A DNA stretch of 64,000 nucleotides from Porphyromonadaceae bacterium (GTDB lineage: Bacteria > Bacteroidota > Bacteroidia > Bacteroidales > UBA12481). Both the position numbers and the translations under genes were made by a program. The notes under the pieces are model-generated. The model saw only the letters and a list, made by a program, of their open reading frames with translations. It ran no database searches and had not been told where the DNA came from. The first letter of the stretch is position 1. Each line of letters begins with the position of its first letter. The stretch is taken from NCBI GenBank assembly GCA_007280905.1, contig QYQM01000039.1, positions 1-64,000 of the forward strand, in the 5' to 3' direction. Of this stretch, positions 1-8,732 are shown in pieces.

Positions 1-970
1 CTGTATAAACTGATTTTTCAATATCCGGACGTTGGGCTTTTGGCATAAACTGCACCATCAGCGCCAGAACCGCGATGGCCGCCAGCACAGCATAGAAAAC
101 CGAAGCTGTTCCGTCGCCCTTCATCATCGAACCTTTTCCCGTAACCACCAGGCTTAACAGCATCGTTGCAACAAGCACCAATACAGGGATGATGACGAGA
201 AGACTGTGAGACTTTAAGACTGGAAGACCTTGAGATGGTTGTCGGTGGTCCGTTGTCGGTGGTCCGTTGTCAGTGGTTCGCGGTACGTCGACTGCCGACT
301 GCCGACTGCCTACTGCGTACTTTTTCATCGCTCCCAAATTCCATCCGAATACCATGGTGAGAACGATCATAATCAGGCTGGTGATGCAGTAAAAGTTCAT
401 GGGCATAGCGCTGACGACCACGCGGAAGGGATTTTGGATTCCCTGGCCGGCAAGGAGAGTCATATAAAAAGCTCCCCAGCTGTTGAATACGATGATGGCC
501 ACCCAGTTGATGCTGATTGAATGGAGAAAATAGGCCAGCTTGGCTCGCGGGATCCCGAGCCGGTCATACAGGCTTCCGACTGTGGTGCCATTGACCATGA
601 TATTGGAGTAATTCTCCAGGATCATCAGGAGCCCGATGGCCCAGGTCAATAGGAATACCGGCCGTTTGGTGCGGATATTCATTGATTCGAGCAGTTGGAT
701 CATCCCTTTAAAACCGCCGGAGTTTTCCATCAGTTTGATCAGTCCGCCGACTAAAACACCGAACAGGATCAGCTGCAGGTTCCCGCGGTTACCGGTGACC
801 CGGATTACCCTCTCGAGGTAATCCACGATAAAGGCCCATTTCGATACCGATAAAAGCAGCGCCGCTGCCAGTCCTCCGACCAGCAAGGCCGGGATGATCT
901 TTTTCTTCCACAGCGCCAAACCAAGGGCGATGAGGGGAGGGAGGATACTTAGGAGACCGAGGTTTGTCAT
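1..970 (-). CDS. Na+/H+ antiporter, NhaC-like family (3' end cut by window start)
   Basis: Minus-strand reading from ATG at 970 stays open to the window edge: MTNLGLLSILPPLIALGLALWKKKIIPALLVGG...GVLVGGLIKLMENSGG...ILENYSNIMVNGTTVGSLYDRLGIPRAKLAYFLHSISINWVAII. Not in the ORF track because it runs off the edge. Confidence 0.8.
   Translation of the reverse strand, partial: MTNLGLLSILPPLIALGLALWKKKIIPALLVGGLAAALLLSVSKWAFIVDYLERVIRVTGNRGNLQLILFGVLVGGLIKLMENSGGFKGMIQLLESMNIRTKRPVFLLTWAIGLLMILENYSNIMVNGTTVGSLYDRLGIPRAKLAYFLHSISINWVAIIVFNSWGAFYMTLLAGQGIQNPFRVVVSAMPMNFYCITSLIMIVLTMVFGWNLGAMKKYAVGSRQSAVDVPRTTDNGPPTTDHRQPSQGLPVLKSHSLLVIIPVLVLVATMLLSLVVTGKGSMMKGDGTASVFYAVLAAIAVLALMVQFMPKAQRPDIEKSVYT
218..325. 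repeat. Degenerate heptamer-type repeat (GTTGTCG/ACTGCCG units) inside the NhaC-like CDS
   Basis: gttgtcggtggtccgttgtcggtggtccgttgtcagtgg ... actgccgactgccgactgcc; on the minus strand it encodes YAVGSRQSAVDVPRTTDNGPPTTDHRQPSQGLPVLKSHS in frame. Confidence 0.8.
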
Positions 971-1052
971 ATTTGTCGGTTATCGGTTGTCGGTTATGAG
1001 AGTTGTGATTGTTGTGAGAGTTGTGATTGTTGTCGGTTGTCAGTTATGAGTA
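963..1052. repeat. Heptamer-type intergenic repeat (GTCGGTT/ATCGGTT) plus 18-bp tandem AGAGTTGTGATTGTTGTG
   Basis: tttgtcggttatcggttgtcggttatgagagttgtgattgttgtgagagttgtgattgttgtcggttgtcagttatgag. Confidence 0.75.
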
Positions 1053-1113
1053 AAGGGAGTAAAAATTAAAGATTCGAAGACCAGTTTTGAATCCCTAAAT
1101 TCATCCTTTCTTC

Positions 1114-2340
1114 CTATTCATTCTTCGTCTTCAACTTCACTATCATCAAAACCGGATTGTCATCTTCGCGAAGCCGGTCGACCAATTTAAAAAGTTTTTC
1201 CCGAAGTTCAGGCCTGACTAAAGGTAACTCTGATTTTGGATGATTTTTGAATTTAGCGATGAGTTCAAATGGAGATAAAAGGCTGACATAATAATCTCCC
1301 TGGGCGCCCGTAAGTATTGTCGACCTCATGGGTATTCCCCCGTCAAGATCGTTGACCACGGTTTCCATATTCAGACTGTCCTCAGTGATCATACCCGGCA
1401 TCCAATGGCCTGCTAAAGTCATCTTATCATATATGACAATGCCAAATTTTTCTTTTTTCTCCCCCTCGAAAAACAGATAACGGGATGATTCAGAATTAAT
1501 CATAACCGATGTAAAATCATTGCGCTCCGCTTCCCACCGGTCAAGGTTCAGCCCAACTTCACGGGGCATTTTATTGGAACCGATTTTGGGAATCCAAAGA
1601 GGTTTCCAGGCATGGTCATCCGCCAGATAATGAAGGGTGTCGAAAGGCCATTCAGCAAAAACGAGCTTTTTTTGGTTCCAATATAGCCTTGCTGCAATTA
1701 ACCAGGTATCTCCTCCGTCCTTCGGTCGTCCAACATAAAGCGGGATCGATTTTATCAATTTCCCCTCTTCATTGATCCATTCAAAACGTGCGGTATCTTT
1801 AATATCCTGATCCCATGGAAGGTACATCACTCCGATTCTGCCGGATTCATCCCTCGTGATTATTGCAGCATGGTCTGCGATTCTGATATCTCTGATAAAC
1901 TCACCGGTAATCCGGTAAGAAACCACCCGGTCCCGATCGCTATCAAGGATATCAACCCTTCCATTCTTTTCATCGATAACGTATTCCCCGGAACTGAAAT
2001 ACTCCTGAGGCCCCTTGCCTATCCGGCCAATGGTGCGGAGATATTTACCCTGCCGGTCAAACAGCCGCAGCCCTTTTGAGCTGACTGCAATATGATTGTC
2101 CAGGACGGTAAACCTGAGGTTTTGCGGTTCCCCCAGCAGGCAGTCAGTCGTAGTTTCGAGCGGAATGTATTCGATATCCGTGGCGATAAAAGAAAGCAAT
2201 ATTTCCTCCGGTTTATCCCAAATCCCTGAGAGGTCAATAACCCCCGCAGTCGTCGGTTGCGTCTGCCTTCCGGCACAGGCAAAGAGGAGGATGCCGAGGA
2301 TCATCAGTACCGGGGAGATGAATTTGTTAAACACGGGCAA
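1114..2340 (-). CDS. 6-bladed beta-propeller lipoprotein
   Basis: Signal/lipobox LLFACAG; IEYIPLETTTDCLLGEPQNLRF...HIAVSSKGLRLFDRQGKYLRTIGRIGKGPQEY is typical of Bacteroidota 6-bladed propeller proteins. Confidence 0.8.
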   Translation of the reverse strand: MPVFNKFISPVLMILGILLFACAGRQTQPTTAGVIDLSGIWDKPEEILLSFIATDIEYIPLETTTDCLLGEPQNLRFTVLDNHIAVSSKGLRLFDRQGKYLRTIGRIGKGPQEYFSSGEYVIDEKNGRVDILDSDRDRVVSYRITGEFIRDIRIADHAAIITRDESGRIGVMYLPWDQDIKDTARFEWINEEGKLIKSIPLYVGRPKDGGDTWLIAARLYWNQKKLVFAEWPFDTLHYLADDHAWKPLWIPKIGSNKMPREVGLNLDRWEAERNDFTSVMINSESSRYLFFEGEKKEKFGIVIYDKMTLAGHWMPGMITEDSLNMETVVNDLDGGIPMRSTILTGAQGDYYVSLLSPFELIAKFKNHPKSELPLVRPELREKLFKLVDRLREDDNPVLMIVKLKTKNE

Positions 2341-2391
2341 GGGAGGTTAGAGGTAAGAGGTTAATAGGTTGTCGGTTATCGGTTGAGCCTT

Positions 2392-3360
2392 CTACTGGAA
2401 AAGGTTGATTAGCCCCCCGGTATGCCAAAAAAGCACCCGGTCGGTAGGTTTGAAGAGCCCTTTACGGGCATAGGCAATCAGAGCCGCGGCGGCCTTGGCG
2501 GTGTAGGTTTGGTCGAGGAGGATGCCTTCGGTATCGGCAAAGATTTTCTCGGCTTCAAGCGATTGGTCCGACGGGATGCCATAGCCTGGCCCGATAAACC
2601 CGGTTTCCACGCGGATCTCATCGGGATTAATCAGGTCCCTCATTTTTAGCCTTTCCTGGATCGGCCCGGCGGCGGCCATGATCTCACCACGGATCTCCGC
2701 CACCGAATTATCGGCGCTCACCCCGATGATCTGCGCGTTCACCCCGAACAGGCGCTTGCCCACCTCCAGTCCGGCCTGCGTGCCGCCGGATGAACTGCCG
2801 TGAAAGAGGTAATCGAACCGGAGTCCCATGGCCTCCTCCTGGTTATGTAACTCCTCCATGGCTTTCACAAAGCCCAGTGAACCAATCTCATCCGAGGCTC
2901 CCAGCGGGATCGCATATACTTTTTTTCCCGATTTCTCAAGCTCCTCCTGCACCACCTGCATCTTTACAGAACGTTCCTGGCGCGAACTCACGTAATAGAT
3001 CTTAACGCTCATCTTGCTGTTGATCAGTAGGTTGGCCGTTGGTTTTGCCGGGATCACCCCATTTAGAACCAGTACCACCTCAAAGCCGAACCGCCGGGCC
3101 GTTTGGGCTGTGATGCGGGCGTGGTTCGACTGGATCCCGCCGCAGGTTATCAACGTATCGGCACCCAACCGCTGAGCCTCAGCGTAGCAGTATTCAAGCT
3201 TTCGGACTTTGTTACCCCAAACGAGGGAGCCAATGTAATCGTCATGTTTGACATAAATTTCCGGCATACCTGCTACTGCACGCTGCAATCTTTCGCACCG
3301 CTCCACCGGCGTATCCAGCGGAGCGATCGGAAGGCGTGGAATGGAAGAAAATTTTACCAT
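2392..3360 (-). CDS. PLP-dependent D-cysteine desulfhydrase / ACC deaminase family protein
   Basis: PLP fold motifs: KHDDYIGSLVWGNKVRKLEY, CGGIQSNHAR, HGSSSGGTQAGLEVG, FWHTGGLINLF. Confidence 0.85.
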   Translation of the reverse strand: MVKFSSIPRLPIAPLDTPVERCERLQRAVAGMPEIYVKHDDYIGSLVWGNKVRKLEYCYAEAQRLGADTLITCGGIQSNHARITAQTARRFGFEVVLVLNGVIPAKPTANLLINSKMSVKIYYVSSRQERSVKMQVVQEELEKSGKKVYAIPLGASDEIGSLGFVKAMEELHNQEEAMGLRFDYLFHGSSSGGTQAGLEVGKRLFGVNAQIIGVSADNSVAEIRGEIMAAAGPIQERLKMRDLINPDEIRVETGFIGPGYGIPSDQSLEAEKIFADTEGILLDQTYTAKAAAALIAYARKGLFKPTDRVLFWHTGGLINLFQ

Positions 3361-3440
3361 TTTGCCATATCTTTACTGGAATCTCCTTCTTCAAAATTCA
3401 GAATTCTCAATTGGTCTTCAACCTTGGTCTTCAACTTTCC

Positions 3441-3881
3441 TTACCTGTTTTTAATAAAGCTCTCAATCCATCGCTTTGCTTCGTCAAGACCTTCGTAAAC
3501 GACGGTAACGATCCCATGTGAACCGGAAATCATTCCCGATAAGATCTTGTCTTCATTTTTACGATACAGACAAAGGATCGGTTTGCCCATTTCAACAGCC
3601 CTGCCAAGCTCATAGCCTACCCCGAGGCTGGGGGTTGTGACCTCTGCAATAATCACATCGCATGATTTCAGCCAGGTAATGTCGCGGTCATGAATCTGGC
3701 AAGGCGGAATCTCCCTTTCGTCCACCAGATCCAGGTGGCCTATACGTTCAGTTAGCACTGTTCCAAAGGTTTTCAGATATTTAATCAAATCATGATACAC
3801 TTGAGCATCATTCCTCCCTCCCCGAATGGAGCCGCAAAAATAGATTTTCAGGGAACTGGAGCCGGCCATGGGATCCTTCAT
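3441..3881 (-). CDS. 2-deoxynucleoside 5-phosphate N-hydrolase (DNPH1/RCL-like)
   Basis: IYFCGSIRGGRNDAQVYHDLIKYLKTFGTVLTERIG...DITWLKSCDVIIAEVTTPSLGVGYELGRAVEMGKPILCLYR matches the DNPH1/RCL motif pattern. Confidence 0.85.
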   Translation of the reverse strand: MKDPMAGSSSLKIYFCGSIRGGRNDAQVYHDLIKYLKTFGTVLTERIGHLDLVDEREIPPCQIHDRDITWLKSCDVIIAEVTTPSLGVGYELGRAVEMGKPILCLYRKNEDKILSGMISGSHGIVTVVYEGLDEAKRWIESFIKNR

Positions 3882-3945
3882 ATTTCTTTAGTATTAGGTT
3901 CCCCGGAAAAATAGAACTATTTATTTAATCTTTCAATGACGGCGG

Positions 3946-5058
3946 TCAGTTTAATGTCCGGAGCCTGAACTCCGTGGGTGTGGTGCCCGTATATTTCCGG
4001 AATGCAGTTTGGAAAGAACTCTTGGAATTAAACCCCACATTATACATTACTTCAAGGATAGTAAGCTCTTTACGTACCGTGCCAGCCATCAGCCGTTTGG
4101 CCTCCTCGATGCGGTAATGATTGATGTAATCAAAAAAATTCTGATTGAACTTCGAGTTAATAACCTGAGACAAATACCTGGGCGAAATACCAGTTTTATC
4201 AGAGAGCTCTTTCAGACTGATCTCCGGATCAAGGTAGAGCTTCTCCTTTTCCATAATCATTCGGATCTTTTGTGCATACTCTTCACTTTCCTTATCCGTT
4301 AGCCCGCTGCCCGAATAACGGGTGGATTCAATGATTCCTGTTTGTTCCCAGGATTGCTCCATACTCCTGTAAACCAATATCGTAGCAAAAATAAAATTGA
4401 TAGCGATGGAAACCAGGGTAAGCGTCCGGAAGAAGCCGGGATCATCAATCTTCAACCATCCGGCAACGGTTGAAGTAAAATCGGTCAGCCACATCAGGGT
4501 AAAAGCCACCAGAATAAAAAGCAGCCAGTTCAAAATGACATGCCTGACTTCGGCAAAGTGGTTTCTGATCTCTTTGCGGTATTGATAAAAAACCAAAAAT
4601 ATATTGGTCATGTAACAGACAATCTGCAGATTCAGGAAAATCGATGAGATTTTCGATTCCATGCGTAATTGCCTTGCGTATTCGGGAGGTCCGTCGGAAA
4701 GGCTGAGCCGGGAAACAAGGAAGAGGATGAAATAGGCAAATACAATCAAAAATGGTACAACATGAATCAGATGAACCCGTTTAAACTTGAAGGATTGAAA
4801 CAGGAGCGATTTGACATACAGGTAAAGCAGGGGAGCCAGTAAAAAGTAAAAAGGTGTGACTCCAACTCTGATTGATTTTATCTGATTGAACAGTTCAAAC
4901 TGAACCAGCAACAGAACATTGGCAAGAAGGAAAGCAGCCAGTAATCGCTGATTAAGTTTCCCTGGCCTGCGCGAAGTCAGGATTACCGCACCCAGCAATA
5001 AAAGCTGAAACGCCGTAACAATCGAGAGAATATCAGTGAGGCTCCACGGTTCCATCAT
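3946..5058 (-). CDS. AraC family transcriptional regulator with N-terminal multi-pass membrane domain
   Basis: Several N-terminal TM helices; C-terminal LKELSDKTGISPRYLSQVINSKFNQNFFDYINHYRIEEAKRLM...ILEVMYNVGFNSKSSFQTAFRKYTGTTPTEFR. Confidence 0.9.
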   Translation of the reverse strand: MMEPWSLTDILSIVTAFQLLLLGAVILTSRRPGKLNQRLLAAFLLANVLLLVQFELFNQIKSIRVGVTPFYFLLAPLLYLYVKSLLFQSFKFKRVHLIHVVPFLIVFAYFILFLVSRLSLSDGPPEYARQLRMESKISSIFLNLQIVCYMTNIFLVFYQYRKEIRNHFAEVRHVILNWLLFILVAFTLMWLTDFTSTVAGWLKIDDPGFFRTLTLVSIAINFIFATILVYRSMEQSWEQTGIIESTRYSGSGLTDKESEEYAQKIRMIMEKEKLYLDPEISLKELSDKTGISPRYLSQVINSKFNQNFFDYINHYRIEEAKRLMAGTVRKELTILEVMYNVGFNSKSSFQTAFRKYTGTTPTEFRLRTLN

Positions 5059-5088
5059 TGATTATTATGTTTCCATAAATATACTCAT

Positions 5089-6519
5089 TCATCTTACAAC
5101 CATCATTTGCCGCACCAACCTTTGCTCCCGTGCTTCCAGACAATATAGATAGTTCCCTTGCTGCAGGCCCGAAACATCCAATTGAAACTGATGCAACCCG
5201 GGTAAAGTTAACCCAACCGGAAAATTGGATACGATCCGGCCCGAAAAGTCGGTTACCTTCAATACAACCGATTCCGCCTGAGGTAGGCTGTAGGTAATGG
5301 TAGTATAAACAGATGCCGGATTCGGATAGTTCTGCAGTAACTGTGGTGTATCCGGGATCATGGCCGATGGGATTCCGGAAGGGATGCCCGACCGGATATA
5401 ACCGGTGACCGAAGCTCTGGCTCCTCCATAGGCACCCATATCATTCCGGACGGTTCCCCTGGCCGGATATTTTGCCATTCCGGTATGCAGAGGCTCTTCA
5501 GGATCATTGTACACGACGGTTGAATCCCCTTTATCGACACAGGGAGATAACCCGGTCAACTGAAAACTGTCGGCACCCATCAGCGGATCCAGGTTGATGT
5601 TACCCTTCCCTGCCAGTCCGTTCTGCACATCGCAATAGGTTGCCTGAACCGTGCCACCCTCGGCGTTAAGCGTTTGTTTGGATGCCGGCTTGTTCCCCCA
5701 TATGATGTTGTTGCGCAGGATCAGTTTGCAGCTGTATGCCAGAACACCTCCGGTTCCGGTGGTAGCTTCATTATTCACTATCGTATTGTTTTCGATAATC
5801 CGCTCATCAGTGCCATGCACATTATAAGTCCAGATTGCTGAACCTCCATAAAACTGACTGCTTCCGGTATTATTGGCGATCAGATTATTTCTGATGGTTA
5901 CACCGGTATAATTCAGCACGATACCGGCCCCGTATTTTCCCTGGTTGTATGCGATTATATTGTTCAATATCTGAGGATTGCCATCTCCGATCCGGATACC
6001 GCCCCCACCGGCACTTTCGACTCCACCGGTTGTACCAGTTGCCTTATTGTATACAATTATATTATACCGGATGACCGGCGACGACAGTTCGATGAGGATA
6101 CCGCCACCTTCGCGGTAGGATAGTCCGTTATGTATATCGCGCCATTTGGTTCCCTTGCCACCGCGTAGGGTGAATCCCTGCAAAATGGTTGAAGCATCCT
6201 CACCGTGAGAGAAAATCACACAACTCGCCGAATCCGGCTGAAGAGGCTGACTGCCGTTGATGATGGTAGTCCGGATAAAGGAAGTATCCCGGTCGAGATA
6301 CCACAAACTCGTGAGCACGATCTTTTTGCCCCGGAAATTCAGGTTCTCAAAATATTCCCCCGGAGATACCTCAACGGTGTCGCCATTTGATGAAGCCTGA
6401 ATTCCATCACGGATGGTCGTTTGGTCGGTAGGGACCCTGATGATTCGTGCAAAAGAAAAATGGAACGAACCTGATACAATCAGGAAAACCAGGATCAGTT
6501 TTAAAATAGTCGTTTTCAT
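5089..6519 (-). CDS. Right-handed parallel beta-helix protein with T9SS type A sorting domain
   Basis: Repeated IRNNLIANNT/IENNTIVNNE/LRNNIIWGN rungs; C-terminal QNYPNPASVYTTITYSLPQAESVVLKVTDFSGR...QMMVVR. Confidence 0.88.
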   Translation of the reverse strand: MKTTILKLILVFLIVSGSFHFSFARIIRVPTDQTTIRDGIQASSNGDTVEVSPGEYFENLNFRGKKIVLTSLWYLDRDTSFIRTTIINGSQPLQPDSASCVIFSHGEDASTILQGFTLRGGKGTKWRDIHNGLSYREGGGILIELSSPVIRYNIIVYNKATGTTGGVESAGGGGIRIGDGNPQILNNIIAYNQGKYGAGIVLNYTGVTIRNNLIANNTGSSQFYGGSAIWTYNVHGTDERIIENNTIVNNEATTGTGGVLAYSCKLILRNNIIWGNKPASKQTLNAEGGTVQATYCDVQNGLAGKGNINLDPLMGADSFQLTGLSPCVDKGDSTVVYNDPEEPLHTGMAKYPARGTVRNDMGAYGGARASVTGYIRSGIPSGIPSAMIPDTPQLLQNYPNPASVYTTITYSLPQAESVVLKVTDFSGRIVSNFPVGLTLPGLHQFQLDVSGLQQGNYLYCLEAREQRLVRQMMVVR

Positions 6520-6610
6520 GTTTTATTCTTTTTATCGGAACAAATATCCGTTGGCCGATTGACCCAAACGACCGACTGCATGAAAACGAACCTTTTTCTT
6601 CATGCCCCGA

Positions 6611-6644
6611 TAGAGTTGTCAACTTTATAGAGTTGTCAACTTTT
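6611..6644. repeat. 17-bp tandem repeat TAGAGTTGTCAACTTTA x2 with AGTTGTCAACT palindrome
   Basis: tagagttgtcaacttta tagagttgtcaactttt in the 5' leader of the 6698 gene. Confidence 0.8.
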
Positions 6645-6697
6645 ATTTTAATAATTTTTGTTCTATATTTAGAAGTGTTAAACAAACAATTATTCTG

Positions 6698-8623
6698 ATG
6701 AAAAAAACACCTACACTTTTACTCGTTTTATGCCTTATTTCACAGGCATTTGCGCAGGTTAGCCAACCCGTAACTCCTGGCCTGAAAGGAAACGGTCAGG
6801 TATTCTATCTCGAAACTTTCGGCTGGGAAAACCCGGCTGATGCCAAAGGATGGACAGCTCCGGCTGGTTTTTATATGTCCGATCCTAAAGATATCGGTTA
6901 CAACTGGCACTGGTGGCCAAATGACAGTCTGGTTACATCCAGGTTGACCAAAGAACCCCCGATGCAGTCGACAACCGCTGCAAACGGTAACCTTTGCTTG
7001 TTCCTTGACCTGTACAACGATGGCAAAGATCCAAGGATTGACGTCGATAATTCGATTACTTTCCCGCCGATCGATTGCAGCTCACACTCTTCGGTTATCG
7101 TTAGCTATGAAACCTGTTTTATGGATTATAACGATTATATCTACTGGCAAATGCTTCTGGAAGTTTCAACGGATAACTGGGTCCACTCTGCCCAATATGA
7201 TGTAAGTTTTAAGGTTAAGCATAAAGGCCGGCCGAATAATACCTCCCCGGGTATACCCGCCATTTATGAAGCCAATATCTCTGACGTCGCCGCTGGTTCG
7301 CCAAATGTCCAGTTCAGATTCACCTGGAGAAACACCAGCCTCTACTTCTGGCAGATAGACGATTTCAAACTGTCCGAAGCATGGGACAATAACCTTCAGA
7401 TGAAATTCGCAGAGATGGAATGGAATGACGGAGATGACAACACGGCTATGTCGCCAATTTTCCTGATCCCGAAATCGCAGCTTGCCGGCGGCGGATCATT
7501 CACCAACTTTAAAAGCGCCGTTGTGAATTTTGGCGAATATGATCAGGAAGAGGCTTATTTCTCTGTCGACATTACAAAAAACAACACCAACGTTTTTCAC
7601 AAAGAAGGCGCCAAAAAGGATATCGCAACTTTAATCGTTGATACCACCCTGATTACCGATTCTTATGCACCGGTTGATTTTGGGCATTACAAGGTGACTT
7701 ATGAGTATAAGCAGAAACAAATTGATAATACCCCGATCGACAATAAAAAAGAAGTATTCTTTAACGTAAACGACAGCGTATATTCTCATGCTGATAATAC
7801 AGCGGAAGAAGCTTTTAACTGGGGAATTGAAGCTTATGGAACAGATGGACTTCCGATGCTCGGGCATCTTGTGGGAACAGCCTATAGCATTTTTGCAGAT
7901 TGCGAAGCAAGTTCCATATCTGCTTTTATTGCAGGTGGCAAGGCTGATGGCATGATCGATTTCGATTTCCGGCTTTTCCTGGTTCCAACCGAAGGAGATG
8001 ACCTGACCCCGATCGATCTGCTTACCACTTTAAACTTGGTTTATGACTCCACCATGATCGGGAAATGGATCACCCTCGGGTTAGAAAAAGATGGCGAATC
8101 TGAATTCCTCAAAGCTGGTGATAAGGTTTATGCCTGTCTTGAATACAACAACCAGCATACCGACATCATTTCCAAAAGGTACGAAAGTATAAAAATCGGA
8201 GCCGACTACAGCTTCAGGCTTCTCGATCCGGTTAGCGTTGCCCGCGGTGATGATTATTCCGCCTGGACAACAGGCGGATATCCGGGAGGCCGTAATATTA
8301 TGGTCCGCCTGAATATCAACGACCACTCAAACATCAATGATGGCGTTGATTTAACCCGTTCATCGGCAATGGTTGGACAAAACTATCCCAACCCGTTCAA
8401 CCGGACTACCGATATCTCCTATGAACTGGTTAACGACTCAGATGTTAGTATTACGGTTATGGACCTTACCGGCCGTGTAGTAATGAACGTGCAGAAAGGC
8501 TTCCAACTATCCGGAAAACATAATATCCAGCTTGATGCTTCGGGCCTGGATGCCGGTATTTATTTATATACCATGAAAGCAGGCGGTTTCACGGAAACCA
8601 AAAGAATGACAGTAAGTAAATAA
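6698..8623 (+). CDS. Secreted T9SS type A sorting domain protein; paralog of 46324..48237
   Basis: Signal peptide; GLKGNGQVFYLETFGWENPADAKGWTAPAGFY...; C-term QNYPNPFNRTTDISYELVNDSDVSITVMDLTGRVV...TKRMTVSK. Confidence 0.88.
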   Translation: MKKTPTLLLVLCLISQAFAQVSQPVTPGLKGNGQVFYLETFGWENPADAKGWTAPAGFYMSDPKDIGYNWHWWPNDSLVTSRLTKEPPMQSTTAANGNLCLFLDLYNDGKDPRIDVDNSITFPPIDCSSHSSVIVSYETCFMDYNDYIYWQMLLEVSTDNWVHSAQYDVSFKVKHKGRPNNTSPGIPAIYEANISDVAAGSPNVQFRFTWRNTSLYFWQIDDFKLSEAWDNNLQMKFAEMEWNDGDDNTAMSPIFLIPKSQLAGGGSFTNFKSAVVNFGEYDQEEAYFSVDITKNNTNVFHKEGAKKDIATLIVDTTLITDSYAPVDFGHYKVTYEYKQKQIDNTPIDNKKEVFFNVNDSVYSHADNTAEEAFNWGIEAYGTDGLPMLGHLVGTAYSIFADCEASSISAFIAGGKADGMIDFDFRLFLVPTEGDDLTPIDLLTTLNLVYDSTMIGKWITLGLEKDGESEFLKAGDKVYACLEYNNQHTDIISKRYESIKIGADYSFRLLDPVSVARGDDYSAWTTGGYPGGRNIMVRLNINDHSNINDGVDLTRSSAMVGQNYPNPFNRTTDISYELVNDSDVSITVMDLTGRVVMNVQKGFQLSGKHNIQLDASGLDAGIYLYTMKAGGFTETKRMTVSK

Positions 8624-8647
8624 GCCATACAACAGAGCTTTGCATTG

Positions 8648-8693
8648 AAAGAAGAGTTGACAACTTAAGGAAAAGTTGTCAACTCTTCTTTTT
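8648..8693 (+). terminator. Rho-independent terminator after the 6698..8623 gene
   Basis: Perfect 19-bp stem AAAGAAGAGTTGACAACTT-aaggaa-AAGTTGTCAACTCTTCTTT followed by T-tract. Confidence 0.88.
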
Positions 8694-8732
8694 GTATATA
8701 TTTACGGCATTAACCTAACCGATTGATGCTAC

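Noticed and set aside
230-520. 96-aa plus-strand ORF MRWLSVVRCRWSVVSGSRYVDCRLPTAYC...
   Set aside because: Translation of the heptamer repeat on the antisense strand of the NhaC-like gene; not protein-like.
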